From Flavobacterium soyae (GTDB lineage Bacteria; Bacteroidota; Bacteroidia; Flavobacteriales; Flavobacteriaceae), in the NCBI RefSeq assembly GCF_021245985.1, contig NZ_JAJQXA010000009.1, forward strand, positions 166,679-230,678: a stretch of 64,000 bases of DNA, read 5' to 3'. Positions 23,853-33,801 of this stretch are shown one piece after another (the stretch's first letter is position 1; the number at the start of each line of letters is the position of its first letter). Both the position numbers and the translations under genes were made by a program. Below the pieces are notes generated by a model. That model did no database searches. It was not told where the DNA came from and was given only the letters and a program-made list of their open reading frames with translations.

Positions 23853-24494
23853 TTATTTAAAAAAATACCCAATCGTTATTTGAAAAACCCTATTTTTCAT
23901 ATCATTGTTTATGAAACGATTAACATCACTTTCTTTAAAAACATTCGAATACGAAATATTATATCTTAAGTCAGTATAAAATTTATCTTTGAATTGATAA
24001 CCTAATCCAAAATTTACTGAGGTATCTATACCGCTTGAATAATTAAGCAAATCAAAACTATCCTTGTTTTGATACCCTAAAAAATTATCCTCGTACTTGT
24101 TTTTAGCATTAAAAAGAATTCCTATTTGAGGTCCGGCTTGCAGACTTAATCCGTTTAGTACAAAATATTTTAGCATAACCGGAATGTTTAAGTAATTCAA
24201 TTCGATAGTACCTTTATAGTTTGAATTTATTACATCTTCATCAGAAAAAGAATGCTTGGTTCCCTGCTGGCTGTACAGCAATTCTGGCTGAAGCGAAATT
24301 CTTTTCGTAAGCGGAATTTCGACCATTGCGCCTGCTGTAAATCCGGTTTTGGCTGATGAATTTAATTCGCTTTCATCACAAGTCAGACTTGAAATATTTA
24401 AACCTGCTTTTAAACCCACTTTAATTTTTTGATCTTGAGCTATAGCTGCGGCGCACAAAAACAGTGCGCTTAAAATTAGCATTGATTTTTTCAT
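23853..24494 (-). CDS. Outer-membrane beta-barrel protein (porin family, PorT-like)
   Basis: The 213 residues start with a signal peptide (MKKSMLILSALFLCAAAIA, cleavage before QDQ). They then read KIKVGLKAGLNISSLTCDES and GAMVEIPLTKRISLQPELLY, the opening strands of the small Bacteroidota beta-barrel family. The C-terminus ends in an aromatic (FQITIGYFFK), as is common for barrel strands. The function is unknown. It lies 60 bases downstream of the large metallopeptidase on the same strand, with an intercistronic hairpin between, so they may share a transcript. Confidence 0.83.
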   Translation of the reverse strand: MKKSMLILSALFLCAAAIAQDQKIKVGLKAGLNISSLTCDESELNSSAKTGFTAGAMVEIPLTKRISLQPELLYSQQGTKHSFSDEDVINSNYKGTIELNYLNIPVMLKYFVLNGLSLQAGPQIGILFNAKNKYEDNFLGYQNKDSFDLLNYSSGIDTSVNFGLGYQFKDKFYTDLRYNISYSNVFKESDVNRFINNDMKNRVFQITIGYFFK

Positions 24495-24514
24495 TGCATT
24501 TTGTTTTTTAGATA

Positions 24515-24540
24515 GGCAGCTCTAAAATAGTAGAGCTGCC
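24515..24540 (-). terminator. Intercistronic hairpin after the M4 peptidase
   Basis: GGCAGCTCTA and TAGAGCTGCC form a perfect 10-bp stem with a 6-base loop. No T-tract follows in the minus direction, so it could reduce read-through or protect the 3' end of the peptidase mRNA rather than fully terminate. Confidence 0.5.
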
Positions 24541-24554
24541 ACTCTGCATTATTT

Positions 24555-27500
24555 TTATTTTTTAATAATCTTGGCGGTATATTTTTTGCCTTGTACACTG
24601 CACTCTAAAACATAAACTCCGTGGCTTAGTGCGCTCACATTTATGTTAGAAGGAATATTCGCATATGCTTTACTAAACACAGTTTTACCATCTGTGGTGT
24701 AAATTTTGATTTGTGTTTCTCCTTCAGCCTTATCTGCTAAAAAGATATTTAGGTTATCTATAACAGGATTAGGAAATGCTCTAAACGTTTTTGTTATTTT
24801 GCCCAGCATCATACCTTTTGAATCAAATGGTGCTGATATTGTACTGCTGCAGCCGTTCGTATTAGTAATTTGCAGGCTGTAATTTCCTTCCCAAATTGTA
24901 ATAATTGATTTTTGGGTTGCATTTGGTATTGGTCTGTCGTTCAAATACCATTGGTATGAAGCTGCTTCGACTGAAGCGGTTAGTTTTTTTTCACCCACAA
25001 CCATAATTTCTGGTATAATATTGTTTTCGAGAACAGAAATAGTAGTATTGAATATTTTACCAATACCATTTTCATTGTAAACCGTTACATAATAATTACC
25101 GCTTTCTGTTGTAGTATATGTAGGTTCTGTTGAGCCGTCAAACCATTCGTATGATTTGTAATTTCCTGGAGATAAAACAACTTCTGGACCGCATACATTA
25201 CCACTTACTAATTCAGATTCAAAAGTGTCGAATACTGCAGTTATGGTTCCTGTCAAGGTACATCCGTTTTCCATTACGGCGGTTACAGTATAATCTCCTG
25301 CTTTACTTATTTCTATACCGTTTGTGGTTTCTCCTGTGCTCCATTGATAAGAAAGGACATCTAATTTCTTACTGTTAAAATTAATTCCTGAATCAATGTA
25401 TAAGCTTTTACCTGCGTACCCATATATAACGGGGTTGTCAAATATTTTAAAATCTGATGATACTTCCTGATAGATATAATTCTTTACTTCATTATTGTAC
25501 TGAATAAGGTCATTCTCTAATTTTGCTATAACATTAAAAACGTGAGAATTGCCGCTTGTATCGAGCTTAGGCTGTTTTTTGAAAATATATTCTATACTTT
25601 GACCAACCGGAATTGCAACGTTAATAGATTCTGAAATGGCTTCATCTGTATTAGCATATTCTAAATCTAATTGAATAGCGTTTTCTTTTATTGCAATTTG
25701 TCCCTCGTTAGTCAGCTTAACTTTAAATTCAGACCCGCCGCAAATATCCCTAGGTGACAGAATTTGAACAGATACATCTAAAAGAGGGTCGTTAATTACT
25801 TTTAAGTCATCAAAAACCATATAAGAATATCCGGCTGCTTTAGCATGTCTAAATCTAAACATTACAGATTTTCCCGCATATTTATGTAAGTTCACAGTTC
25901 CTTTTTGCCACTCCATATCAGCATAAATTCCTTGTTTAGTAATTCTCCATATTTCCTGCCATTCACCTCCAGTTGTTTTAATATCAACAATAAGTGCATT
26001 GTGATAATTACTTTGCATAGCATAATAAAATTCTAAAGCTGTTGCTTTGTCAGATAAGGTATATAATGGCGTTATCAATTCTCCATAAGTCGAATAATTT
26101 TCTAACTGATTATATAGCATAGTTGCAGCAGCATCGCCGGTATGGTCTTTTTTAGGGAGTGATAAATAGGTGTTATCAGGCTGAACAACTGCTCGCCACG
26201 GATAATTTTCATCACTTTGATTAGAAACAAATCCTTTTGATCCAAACAGGCTGCCTTGAGATACATTAGAAAAAGGTTCAAAATCTAAATTTGGTGTTTT
26301 TGCGATAACTTGAAACGCTTGTGTAAGACTTTCTGCTTTTTCTTTTGTTTGCCCGTTTCCAAATAATTTTACCGTAATCTCATAATTTCCTGCCGGCAGT
26401 TCTGGCAGACCATTTATTTGATAAGCAATTGTTTGATATTGCAATAAATTAGCATTTCTTTCTGATACAATTGGTTCTCCTATCGCTTTACCATTTTGTG
26501 TAATCTGGTATTCGATAGTAATTTTATCAACTACATTGTAAAATAAATTTTTGGCACTTATAAAAAATTGGTGCGACGGTACATCTTGATATACGTTTTC
26601 TGCCACGCTTAAGTTAGACAACTGCAAATATTCGGCTTTATCCTTAATTTGAATATTATCTACAGCAAAACCGCTGGCAAACAATCCATTGTCATCATGC
26701 TGAAATGCTACAAGAACACAAGGATTTCCTGCATACGCACTTAAATCTACCTGATATTCTATCCAATTATTGATATAAGGCATTTGAAATATAGTTTTCC
26801 AATTTTTACCTCCATCTGTACTTACTTTTACATATCCATCAGAAAGTCCTGCACCATCACCAAAACCATCAAATGTTAAATGTGCTTCTTTATAATTGCT
26901 TAAGTCAAACACAGGAGAAATCAACATATCGTTTGATGAGTCACAATTACATTTATCGTCATTGCTGGCCATAAAATATGTATGCTCTTTGATACGCCAT
27001 CCCGGAGAATCTAGATCAGTATTTGTTCCATGTTTCCAGCCGCCGCCGTTTTTGTTCTCAGAAGTTCTCCATCCTTTGTATTTAGAAGCATCTTCAAAAT
27101 CCATTATGTACGGAAGAACAGATACTTTCATATCGGCATTACTCCAATTATCATAATCAAAAGTAGTCGTGTTATTATCCGGTTTAATGTCCTTACTCTC
27201 GGGATCAGGAAAAACAGAAACTGAAATGGTATTTTGTCCTATATTTTTCAAATTAATATTTGGCATAGAGTAGGTTATCGTATCTCTGAATTTAGCAAAA
27301 ACTAATTTGGCTTTTTCAGTTTTAGAAAAGACTTCTTTTTGTTCACTATCCAATATTTTTACAGTAACATTTACCAGTTCATTTGTTGTTGCAAAATTAT
27401 TAATGATTTGAGCTTTTATAGTAGCATTATCATTGGTAATAGTACAAGTTCCGGCATCTATGTTTGCAGTAATAAGTTCTAAATCATAAGGGGCATTACC

Positions 27501-30500
27501 TACAAAAATGTTATCTATAAATGCCCCTAAAAAGCCATCGTAATAATCATCTGTAACTACACGAAAACGAATTGCCCCTTTTTTACCGGCAAGTTCATTT
27601 AAATGTACTCTTATTGGTGCTTTTTTAAAGTCATTGTTTATTCCTGTAAACCAAGGCCCAGATAGTAAATTGTTGAGATGTATTGTTTCTGGATAATCTA
27701 TACCAGTAACTTTTTGCCAGTTTTTGTTGTCTTCAGAATACTCTACAATTAACCCGTCATATCCTTTGTGAAATAGTGAAATTATATCAAACTCAACATA
27801 CGGAAAAGTGACATTGGTAAAATCAAACATTGGCGATTGTAATGTAAAATCAGCATTAAGGCCCATTCTCTCTCCATAATTAGCAAGATTAACAGTTACC
27901 CATAAATATTTTGAGTTGGTATCTCTAAATGAATATGGAGTTGGCTGCCATATAAATTTTTGATTGGTAAGTATCGATTTTGAATACCATCCGCCAGGAG
28001 TTCCCTCAAAGCCTTCATGATATGGAAATGCAGTTACCATACCGCTGTATACTGCATTAATTATGCTGTTATTTGTTGTTACGGGATCTAGGCTGTATGT
28101 TACAAAAGCTTCATAAGTATGCACGCCTGCTGCAGATAAATCGATGGTTCCATCAAAAGGAATTGTCATTTCTGAGTTCATTTTTAGAGCTGTTTCCAGC
28201 GTGATCTCTTTCCAGATTATTTCATTTGGCTGAAGTGTGTTATGATATCCTATTTTTAGTGGAGAACCTGCAGGTATGTCCTTACAGCCCAAATTATAGA
28301 TAGTAATAGCTAACGGATGGCTTGCTGAAAGTGCTGATCCTGAGGATTCTGTTAGATTTAGTCCTGTCACTTTAAGATCAAAATCCTTTTGACCGGGAGG
28401 AACTTTTAAATCCGTAACAAAAGAAACCCCATTTTTTAGACCAAACTCCTCAATAGGTTTAAAGTCAAGTTTAACTTCGATATAATTTACAGTTGTTGCG
28501 CTTACTTCGTACGGAAGCTGATCCTGTATTTTTATAATCGTTTCTTCACCTATACCCAGATCTTTATCAAAACTAATGGTACTGTCATTAGTATAAAGAG
28601 ATTTAAATCTGCCCCCAAAAGATTGTATCATTAATCTTAATTTATAATTCAGACTTTCATTTGCTTTAATGACAACAGATCCGGTATTTTTAATTGTAAT
28701 ATAAAATGGCTCATCACCTTTTAATGGACCGCAGCTAGCAGCAGGCTTTTGAACAGAAACCAGTGTTATTTGTTTTTCTGTAAATGGAGCTCCAACACCA
28801 ACTGCGTACCATGCATTAGTAACTTGTTTGTATTCTTCAGAACTTAATCCGTATAAATCTTCTACAACCATTAAAGTTGCCTGACGCATATCGTTAAAGT
28901 TTGAAGAAGGAGATAAGTATTCGGTAAGTGTTAAATAAGCAATTTTTTCTGCCTTAGCAAGACCAATAGCTTTTATATCATAACTATTATTAAGGTCGTT
29001 TACCCCTTGACCACCTTCACTTAAAAGATAAAACCAGTAATTTGTAATACCACTGTTAATGTGTACGCCTCCATTATCTAGGACAATGTTAAATGGATCT
29101 GCCCAATTTTCCCCTCCATAAGTGTCAGGCTGTCCTTGCGCTTTTGGGTTCGACATATTTCGCATGCTTCCATGTTTATACATTTCATTGCCCAGCATCC
29201 AAATGTTTTCTTTAGTATCTTTTCCAGCATAAAATTCAACAGACACACCAAAAATATCGCTGAAAGATTCATTTATAGCACCCGATTCTCCTTGATAAAT
29301 TAAACCTGCAGAAAATTGTGTTACAGCATGTGTCAGCTCATGAGCAGTAATACCCAGACCAACAAAAGGTGAGTTATTGTTTCCGTCTCCAAATTGTGCC
29401 CAGCCGCCTGTCCATGAAGCATTGTCGACATTAGTACCCAAATGTGCAAGACCAATAACTTCCATTCCGTTGTTATCAACACTATTTCGGTTAAACTTTT
29501 CAGCATAATAATCAATGGTTTTTTGCATACCCCAATGAATATCTATAGCCGCTTCGTCATGATTTTTATTGTAGAGTTCGTTCCAGATATTATCTTCATC
29601 AATAAACTCAGTAATTACTTCATCTGATGCACGGTTGGCATGATTCATATTTAAAGTAAAAATGGGAACTTTATATTTTCCTTGAATTGCTTCTAGTCTG
29701 TAACCATCAGAATATTGTTTCGTATTAAAAGTCACATCTCCGGCATATCTTGCCCTTCCTTTACCAGGGCTTTGTCCCGGAATATTAACATCACGGTTTA
29801 AATCTAAAGTCAATATTGTTTTTCCTGAATTGGCATCTACATAGATAGTCTGGCTCGACTGTGGATTAGTTGCATAAATATCAAATTTCCATGCCAGATG
29901 ATATTTTGTTAATTGAGAAGAAAATTCAGGACCAACATACACGAGTTCCCCCTTTGGTTTTGTGCTTATTTTTTTACTAAGTAAAGAACCTAATTTTGTA
30001 CTCTCCCAAATATATTGTGTGGCATTTACGGTTTTAAGAGCATTTTGTAAAGCTGTTGCTGCACTTATTTTATAATTGCTGTTTGCTGGCAATTTTTTAG
30101 CAGCAGAACCAAAGGCTTCAATTTTAGTTTTATTTTCCCTAACCTTATAAATCGCTCCTTCAACCGGGATTGAGTTGTGCAGCTGCTGATAAGTAGCAAG
30201 GGTTCTGCCATGATTATCAGAAATTGATTTTAACTGCATTTTATCGGCTCCAGTTAAATCAAAGTCTCCCTTTTTAACTTCAAATATATTTTTTGCAGTT
30301 AAATTGGAGGATTTGGCAAATGATTTAACTTTTGTACTGACTGAATCTTGCGTTTTGCCAGCAGAAGGGGCAGCAAGTTTTTTTTCAAATAATTTTTGGC
30401 TTTGTTGTACTTGTTTTTTGATTGATTCGCTTTCTGCTGCAGAAAGTTCAATACCTTTTATATTTTCATCTTTTTGAGCAAAGAGATTATCTGCATCATT

Positions 30501-30683
30501 GTCCGGGCCTGAATTCGATTTTTTGTCACTTTTTTTTTCTGTATTGTTTGTAACAGACATTGCTGCAGTGCTTGTACTGCTTTTATTTGTATTTTGAAAA
30601 ATTGACTGTGCCGTCCCTACAGAACAGGTAAAAAAACTTAACAAAATAAACAAATACTTGATTTTTAAGTAAATGTGGTTCAT
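24555..30683 (-). CDS. Secreted M4 (thermolysin-family) metallopeptidase with T9SS sorting domain
   Basis: The 2042 residues start with a signal peptide (LFILLSFFTCSVGTAQ). An FTP/PepSY-type propeptide covers about 100-280. The M4 catalytic domain has zinc ligands H448, H452 (HELTHAVTQF) and E472 (GAINESFSDIFG), and the usual downstream histidine region (NGGVHINSGI). About 1300 residues of repeated extracellular modules follow: CARDB-like stretches and several MAM/jelly-roll-like domains (VEFDIISLF..., AHLTFDGFGDGAG, ATALEFYYAMQSNY). Ig-like SprB/PKD-type regions follow those. The last 80 residues are a type A T9SS sorting signal (FPNPVIDNLNIFL, GVYVLECSVQGKKYTAKIIKK). Ordinary thermolysins are about 550 residues. 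It is probably exported to the surface or medium to degrade protein. Confidence 0.93.
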   Translation of the reverse strand: MNHIYLKIKYLFILLSFFTCSVGTAQSIFQNTNKSSTSTAAMSVTNNTEKKSDKKSNSGPDNDADNLFAQKDENIKGIELSAAESESIKKQVQQSQKLFEKKLAAPSAGKTQDSVSTKVKSFAKSSNLTAKNIFEVKKGDFDLTGADKMQLKSISDNHGRTLATYQQLHNSIPVEGAIYKVRENKTKIEAFGSAAKKLPANSNYKISAATALQNALKTVNATQYIWESTKLGSLLSKKISTKPKGELVYVGPEFSSQLTKYHLAWKFDIYATNPQSSQTIYVDANSGKTILTLDLNRDVNIPGQSPGKGRARYAGDVTFNTKQYSDGYRLEAIQGKYKVPIFTLNMNHANRASDEVITEFIDEDNIWNELYNKNHDEAAIDIHWGMQKTIDYYAEKFNRNSVDNNGMEVIGLAHLGTNVDNASWTGGWAQFGDGNNNSPFVGLGITAHELTHAVTQFSAGLIYQGESGAINESFSDIFGVSVEFYAGKDTKENIWMLGNEMYKHGSMRNMSNPKAQGQPDTYGGENWADPFNIVLDNGGVHINSGITNYWFYLLSEGGQGVNDLNNSYDIKAIGLAKAEKIAYLTLTEYLSPSSNFNDMRQATLMVVEDLYGLSSEEYKQVTNAWYAVGVGAPFTEKQITLVSVQKPAASCGPLKGDEPFYITIKNTGSVVIKANESLNYKLRLMIQSFGGRFKSLYTNDSTISFDKDLGIGEETIIKIQDQLPYEVSATTVNYIEVKLDFKPIEEFGLKNGVSFVTDLKVPPGQKDFDLKVTGLNLTESSGSALSASHPLAITIYNLGCKDIPAGSPLKIGYHNTLQPNEIIWKEITLETALKMNSEMTIPFDGTIDLSAAGVHTYEAFVTYSLDPVTTNNSIINAVYSGMVTAFPYHEGFEGTPGGWYSKSILTNQKFIWQPTPYSFRDTNSKYLWVTVNLANYGERMGLNADFTLQSPMFDFTNVTFPYVEFDIISLFHKGYDGLIVEYSEDNKNWQKVTGIDYPETIHLNNLLSGPWFTGINNDFKKAPIRVHLNELAGKKGAIRFRVVTDDYYDGFLGAFIDNIFVGNAPYDLELITANIDAGTCTITNDNATIKAQIINNFATTNELVNVTVKILDSEQKEVFSKTEKAKLVFAKFRDTITYSMPNINLKNIGQNTISVSVFPDPESKDIKPDNNTTTFDYDNWSNADMKVSVLPYIMDFEDASKYKGWRTSENKNGGGWKHGTNTDLDSPGWRIKEHTYFMASNDDKCNCDSSNDMLISPVFDLSNYKEAHLTFDGFGDGAGLSDGYVKVSTDGGKNWKTIFQMPYINNWIEYQVDLSAYAGNPCVLVAFQHDDNGLFASGFAVDNIQIKDKAEYLQLSNLSVAENVYQDVPSHQFFISAKNLFYNVVDKITIEYQITQNGKAIGEPIVSERNANLLQYQTIAYQINGLPELPAGNYEITVKLFGNGQTKEKAESLTQAFQVIAKTPNLDFEPFSNVSQGSLFGSKGFVSNQSDENYPWRAVVQPDNTYLSLPKKDHTGDAAATMLYNQLENYSTYGELITPLYTLSDKATALEFYYAMQSNYHNALIVDIKTTGGEWQEIWRITKQGIYADMEWQKGTVNLHKYAGKSVMFRFRHAKAAGYSYMVFDDLKVINDPLLDVSVQILSPRDICGGSEFKVKLTNEGQIAIKENAIQLDLEYANTDEAISESINVAIPVGQSIEYIFKKQPKLDTSGNSHVFNVIAKLENDLIQYNNEVKNYIYQEVSSDFKIFDNPVIYGYAGKSLYIDSGINFNSKKLDVLSYQWSTGETTNGIEISKAGDYTVTAVMENGCTLTGTITAVFDTFESELVSGNVCGPEVVLSPGNYKSYEWFDGSTEPTYTTTESGNYYVTVYNENGIGKIFNTTISVLENNIIPEIMVVGEKKLTASVEAASYQWYLNDRPIPNATQKSIITIWEGNYSLQITNTNGCSSTISAPFDSKGMMLGKITKTFRAFPNPVIDNLNIFLADKAEGETQIKIYTTDGKTVFSKAYANIPSNINVSALSHGVYVLECSVQGKKYTAKIIKK

Positions 30684-31004
30684 TTCTTTTAAATTTAAAT
30701 TAATACTATAGTTTGTTGGTAAATAATAATTGCGTTGAATAATAGTTTATTAGGAAAACCATCTTCATAAACGCAGGTTTAAAAATCAACTTGGGGGTTG
30801 ACTTTTGTAATTTTTCAGAATTTTCAGGAGAGCTAATCTTTTTGGCAGCTGTTTCTTCTAAAAAAATGGTATAAGCTTTTGGAAGCTTTTTCTTTTCATG
30901 ATTTAGTAAATATAGAACGGATGCCAGTTTTTTTGAAAAAAAGCACTATTACAAAAACACTCGCAGATAAAAAAATACTACTTAAAAAACACTCAATAAA
31001 AAAT
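30684..31004. other. Intergenic region upstream of the M4 peptidase
   Basis: I see no gene here. A minus-strand frame of about 78 codons is open (30709 to 30945) but has no ATG/GTG/TTG start near its 5' end, and the sequence matches no family I know. The stretch should contain the peptidase promoter, but no clear TAnnTTTG box is visible. Confidence 0.3.
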
Positions 31005-31042
31005 AAACCAAACTAAATCAGTCGATTAGTTTGGTTTTTTAT
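31005..31042 (-). terminator. Terminator after the TPR-LuxR regulator
   Basis: AAACCAAACTAA and TTAGTTTGGTTT form perfect 12-bp arms around a 9-base loop. On the minus strand the stem is followed by TTTATTTTTTATT, and on the plus strand by TTTATC. It lies 16 bases past the regulator stop and can serve the minus strand. Confidence 0.8.
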
Positions 31043-31058
31043 CTTTGCTTAAATAGAA

Positions 31059-32672
31059 TTATAATGTGTTTAGATAGGTAGACAGATTTACTTTTTCGTT
31101 AGTTAAATCAAACTTTTTGCGTAGTCTGGTCCGCGCATTTTCGATCGATTTAAAAGACTGCCCTGTAATTTGAGAGATTTCTTTTGTAGTTAAATCAAGG
31201 TACAAAAGAGCGCATAATCTGCGGTCTTTTGGGGTAAGAGAAGGATAATCTACGATTAATTTGTAAAAAAAAGATTTATGAACTTGTTCAAAACTTATTT
31301 CGAATTCCTGCCAGCTATTTGTATTTAAGTTTTTTTCCAAACGCTTTAAAACTAAATCAATGGCTTGCTGTACTTCTTTGCTGATGGTTTTGAGTTTTAT
31401 TTTTTTTAGATCATTCAGGATTTCATTGATACTGTCTGTACGATGTATTTCTGACATTGCTTTTCCTATAAGAACTTTGTTTTTAGCATCTAGGTTTTGA
31501 CTTAATACTTTCATCTTTGTTCTTAATTTTTCTTTTTCGAGTTGATTTTTAATATTTGTTTTTCGGTATTTTATTAAGAGAATAATTAAAACTAATGTGC
31601 CTAAAATTAATATCAATCCAATTATAAAGTATTTGAACATTTTTTTTTGTTCAATAAGAAATTTTATCTGGCTGCGTACTTTGTACTCCTGTTCCAGCTT
31701 AATCTTCTCCAGATTTATTGCCTTTTCTTCGATATGTATACTGTCATTGATCGTATTGTATTTCTGAAAATAGAAAACAGCATTTTTATAATCCTGTTTA
31801 TTTATATATGCTTGATAAAGTATTTTGTTAAGGTTTAAACCCGAAATACTATATTCATTTTTCCTGTATAATTCCAGCGCCTTTTTTGCATTTAGAATTA
31901 CAGCATCATATTGTTTTTCTTTTAAATTATAATCAGCAAAAGATTCATAGACAAATGCCTGTACTAAATTATTATCTGTGGTTTTTACTAAAGAAAAAGC
32001 TTTATTAAAATAATACCCGGCATTTGCCTGATCCTCTTTTAGTGCATAAGCTCTTGCCAGATTGGTAGAGACATATATTTTTAAATTATTGTCGTTTATG
32101 GTTTGGTTGACTACGCGGGCTTTATGGTAGTAATATAATGAAGAGTCTAAATTTTTACTTAAATAAATAGTACCTAGGTTGTTTAAAATTTTTACAAACT
32201 TAACAGGATCATTTTTTGACTTTTGATAGCGATATACTTTTAAGAAATATTGTAATGCTTTTTCTTTATTTTTTCCCTGACTGTAAATAATTGCGAGATT
32301 ATTTTCTAGTTTGGCCGTTTCTTCCGGGCTGTCATTATTTTTGTAAATGTCATGAGCTTTTAAATAATATTGCAAAGCAACATCTAAAACTTCTTTTGAC
32401 GAATACATTTTAGCGGTCGTAACATAAACCTGGGCTAGAGTTAGTTCTGATTTTTCTGATTTTTTTGCTTCATTTTCAGCAAGTTCTATATATTTTATGG
32501 CTCTGTCCCAGTCAGAATTTTGAAGTTTTAATGCTATTTTACTACACAACACCGCTTTTTTCTCATGATCGTTAATACTATTTAAACTATCAATCATTTC
32601 TTTTGTTGAAGATTGAGAATGAATGTTAAATGAAATAATAGAAATGAACAATAAAAATATTCGCAGTCTCAT
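31059..32672 (-). CDS. TPR-repeat membrane protein with LuxR-type HTH output
   Basis: From the ATG at 32672 the protein has 537 residues and a signal sequence (MRLRIFLLFISIISFNIHSQ). Periplasmic TPR-like helices run to about residue 330 (VALQYYLKAHDIYKNND, KALQYFLKVYRYQKSKND, DSSLYYYHKARVVNQ). One membrane segment lies near 355-380 (FIIGLILILGTLVLIILLI), then a coiled coil. The C-terminal LuxR-family helix-turn-helix reads LTPKDRRLCALLYLDLTTKE and SFKSIENARTRLRKKF. This TPR-TM-LuxR layout is a known class of Bacteroidota one-component membrane regulators. A longer start 13 codons upstream lacks a signal peptide and is less likely. It is next to the M4 peptidase and may regulate it, which is inference. 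Confidence 0.85.
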   Translation of the reverse strand: MRLRIFLLFISIISFNIHSQSSTKEMIDSLNSINDHEKKAVLCSKIALKLQNSDWDRAIKYIELAENEAKKSEKSELTLAQVYVTTAKMYSSKEVLDVALQYYLKAHDIYKNNDSPEETAKLENNLAIIYSQGKNKEKALQYFLKVYRYQKSKNDPVKFVKILNNLGTIYLSKNLDSSLYYYHKARVVNQTINDNNLKIYVSTNLARAYALKEDQANAGYYFNKAFSLVKTTDNNLVQAFVYESFADYNLKEKQYDAVILNAKKALELYRKNEYSISGLNLNKILYQAYINKQDYKNAVFYFQKYNTINDSIHIEEKAINLEKIKLEQEYKVRSQIKFLIEQKKMFKYFIIGLILILGTLVLIILLIKYRKTNIKNQLEKEKLRTKMKVLSQNLDAKNKVLIGKAMSEIHRTDSINEILNDLKKIKLKTISKEVQQAIDLVLKRLEKNLNTNSWQEFEISFEQVHKSFFYKLIVDYPSLTPKDRRLCALLYLDLTTKEISQITGQSFKSIENARTRLRKKFDLTNEKVNLSTYLNTL

Positions 32673-32805
32673 ATAGTAAAATTCTGAATGATTAATATCA
32701 AATTTAATCAAAAAAATAAGATTAGTATTGTAAAATTTATAATGCAGAATTTATTATTGTAAAATGTTACTTATAATTTATTTTAATAAATATCATTAAA
32801 CGCAA

Positions 32806-32832
32806 AAACCTGTTTCGTAAAGAAACAGGTTT
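32806..32832 (-). terminator. Rho-independent terminator after the 64-residue membrane protein
   Basis: AAACCTGTTTC and GAAACAGGTTT are perfect 11-bp arms around GTAAA. The minus-strand continuation is TTGCG with a short T run. It shares its loop and stem style with the terminator at 20.98 kb. Confidence 0.75.
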
Positions 32833-32862
32833 ATTTGTTGAGTTTTTTTAGCCGGATTTCGT

Positions 32863-33057
32863 TTATTTTCCTGCTCGTTTTTTGAAGTTTTTAATTAGAA
32901 CAAAAATTGAAAAAACAAAAACTATGAAGTAAACAATTGCCAGCGCCGGTTTCTCAAATTTTAGTGTCACAAAGTCAAATTGCTTATACAGCGCTGCGCC
33001 TACAATGATTGCTGTGATGGTAAAAGTAAAGACAGGTACATTATTTTTATTCTCCAT
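32863..33057 (-). CDS. Small two-helix membrane protein, unknown function
   Basis: From the ATG at 33057 (MENKNNVPVFTFTITAIIVG) the protein has 64 residues with two membrane helices (TFTITAIIVGAALY and ALAIVYFIVFVFSIFVLI) and a basic tail (KNFKKRAGK). A longer frame begins at 33111 inside the end of the reductase gene, but the internal Met gives a cleaner protein and avoids the overlap. No family is recognised. It is probably co-transcribed with the upstream reductase gene. Confidence 0.6.
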   Translation of the reverse strand: MENKNNVPVFTFTITAIIVGAALYKQFDFVTLKFEKPALAIVYFIVFVFSIFVLIKNFKKRAGK

Positions 33058-33088
33058 GTTTTGTTGGTATTTTTCGATTGATAAATTA

Positions 33089-33691
33089 TTATTTAATAGT
33101 TTCTCCGGCATTTCCCGTTTTTACTTCTCCGGCTCGTTTATAACTGGCCAAAATAACTCCGGTTGTTGTAACAGTACTTTCTGTTAAAGTAAATCCTGAC
33201 GGGTGCGCAGTATTGTCAAACAGCTTTTTTCCTTTGCCAAGCAGTAACGGGTGAATCTTTAATCTGAGTTCATCTACTAAATCATTTTTCAATAGTAAAT
33301 GAATAAGTTCACTACTGCCCCAAACCTGAATGTCTGAACCTTCAGAATTTTTGAGTTTCTTTATATCGGCCAGACTTTTGATGAAATTAGAATTTTTCCA
33401 GTCTGATTTTTTTCTGGTTTTAGAGAAAACATATTTATTGCCTTCATTAATTCCCGACCAGAATCCAGCGTTTTTAGGCCAGTATTTTTCCCAGATTTCA
33501 AAAGTTTTTCTGCCCAAAAGATAATCTGCGGGTTTTAGTTCATTTGCTACAGCTTTACTATAAGCTTCGTCGCCAAAGGGTGCCGTCCAGCCGCCATATT
33601 TGAACCCGTCTGATTTATCTTCTTTTGGTCCGCCCGGAGCCTGCATTACTCCATCTAACGAAATCATCGACAAAACAATTATTTTTCTCAT
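33089..33691 (-). CDS. Dihydrofolate reductase family protein (RibD C-terminal-like)
   Basis: The 200 residues are typical of the YwjB/YyaP-type family of DHFR-fold proteins: MRKIIVLSMISLDGVMQAPG, DYLLGRKTFEIWEKYWP and the cofactor-binding loop IQVWGSSELIHLLLKNDLVD followed by HPLLLGKGKKLF. They bind NADP(H), but their substrates are mostly unknown. This is a stand-alone paralogue, unrelated in context to the RibD-type gene at 17 kb. A small membrane protein gene follows closely. Confidence 0.85.
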   Translation of the reverse strand: MRKIIVLSMISLDGVMQAPGGPKEDKSDGFKYGGWTAPFGDEAYSKAVANELKPADYLLGRKTFEIWEKYWPKNAGFWSGINEGNKYVFSKTRKKSDWKNSNFIKSLADIKKLKNSEGSDIQVWGSSELIHLLLKNDLVDELRLKIHPLLLGKGKKLFDNTAHPSGFTLTESTVTTTGVILASYKRAGEVKTGNAGETIK

Positions 33692-33801
33692 AATATATTG
33701 GTTTTGTGTGTATACAAAATTAATTATCTATGCAAAAATATTGATGAACTAAGAAATACAATCGTCAAAAGCTTTTCGATTTTTGTCTTTAATAAAATTA
33801 A

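Noticed and set aside
30709..30945. 78-codon minus-strand frame upstream of the M4 peptidase
   Set aside because: It has no usable start codon and no recognisable family; AT-rich chance frame or old remnant.
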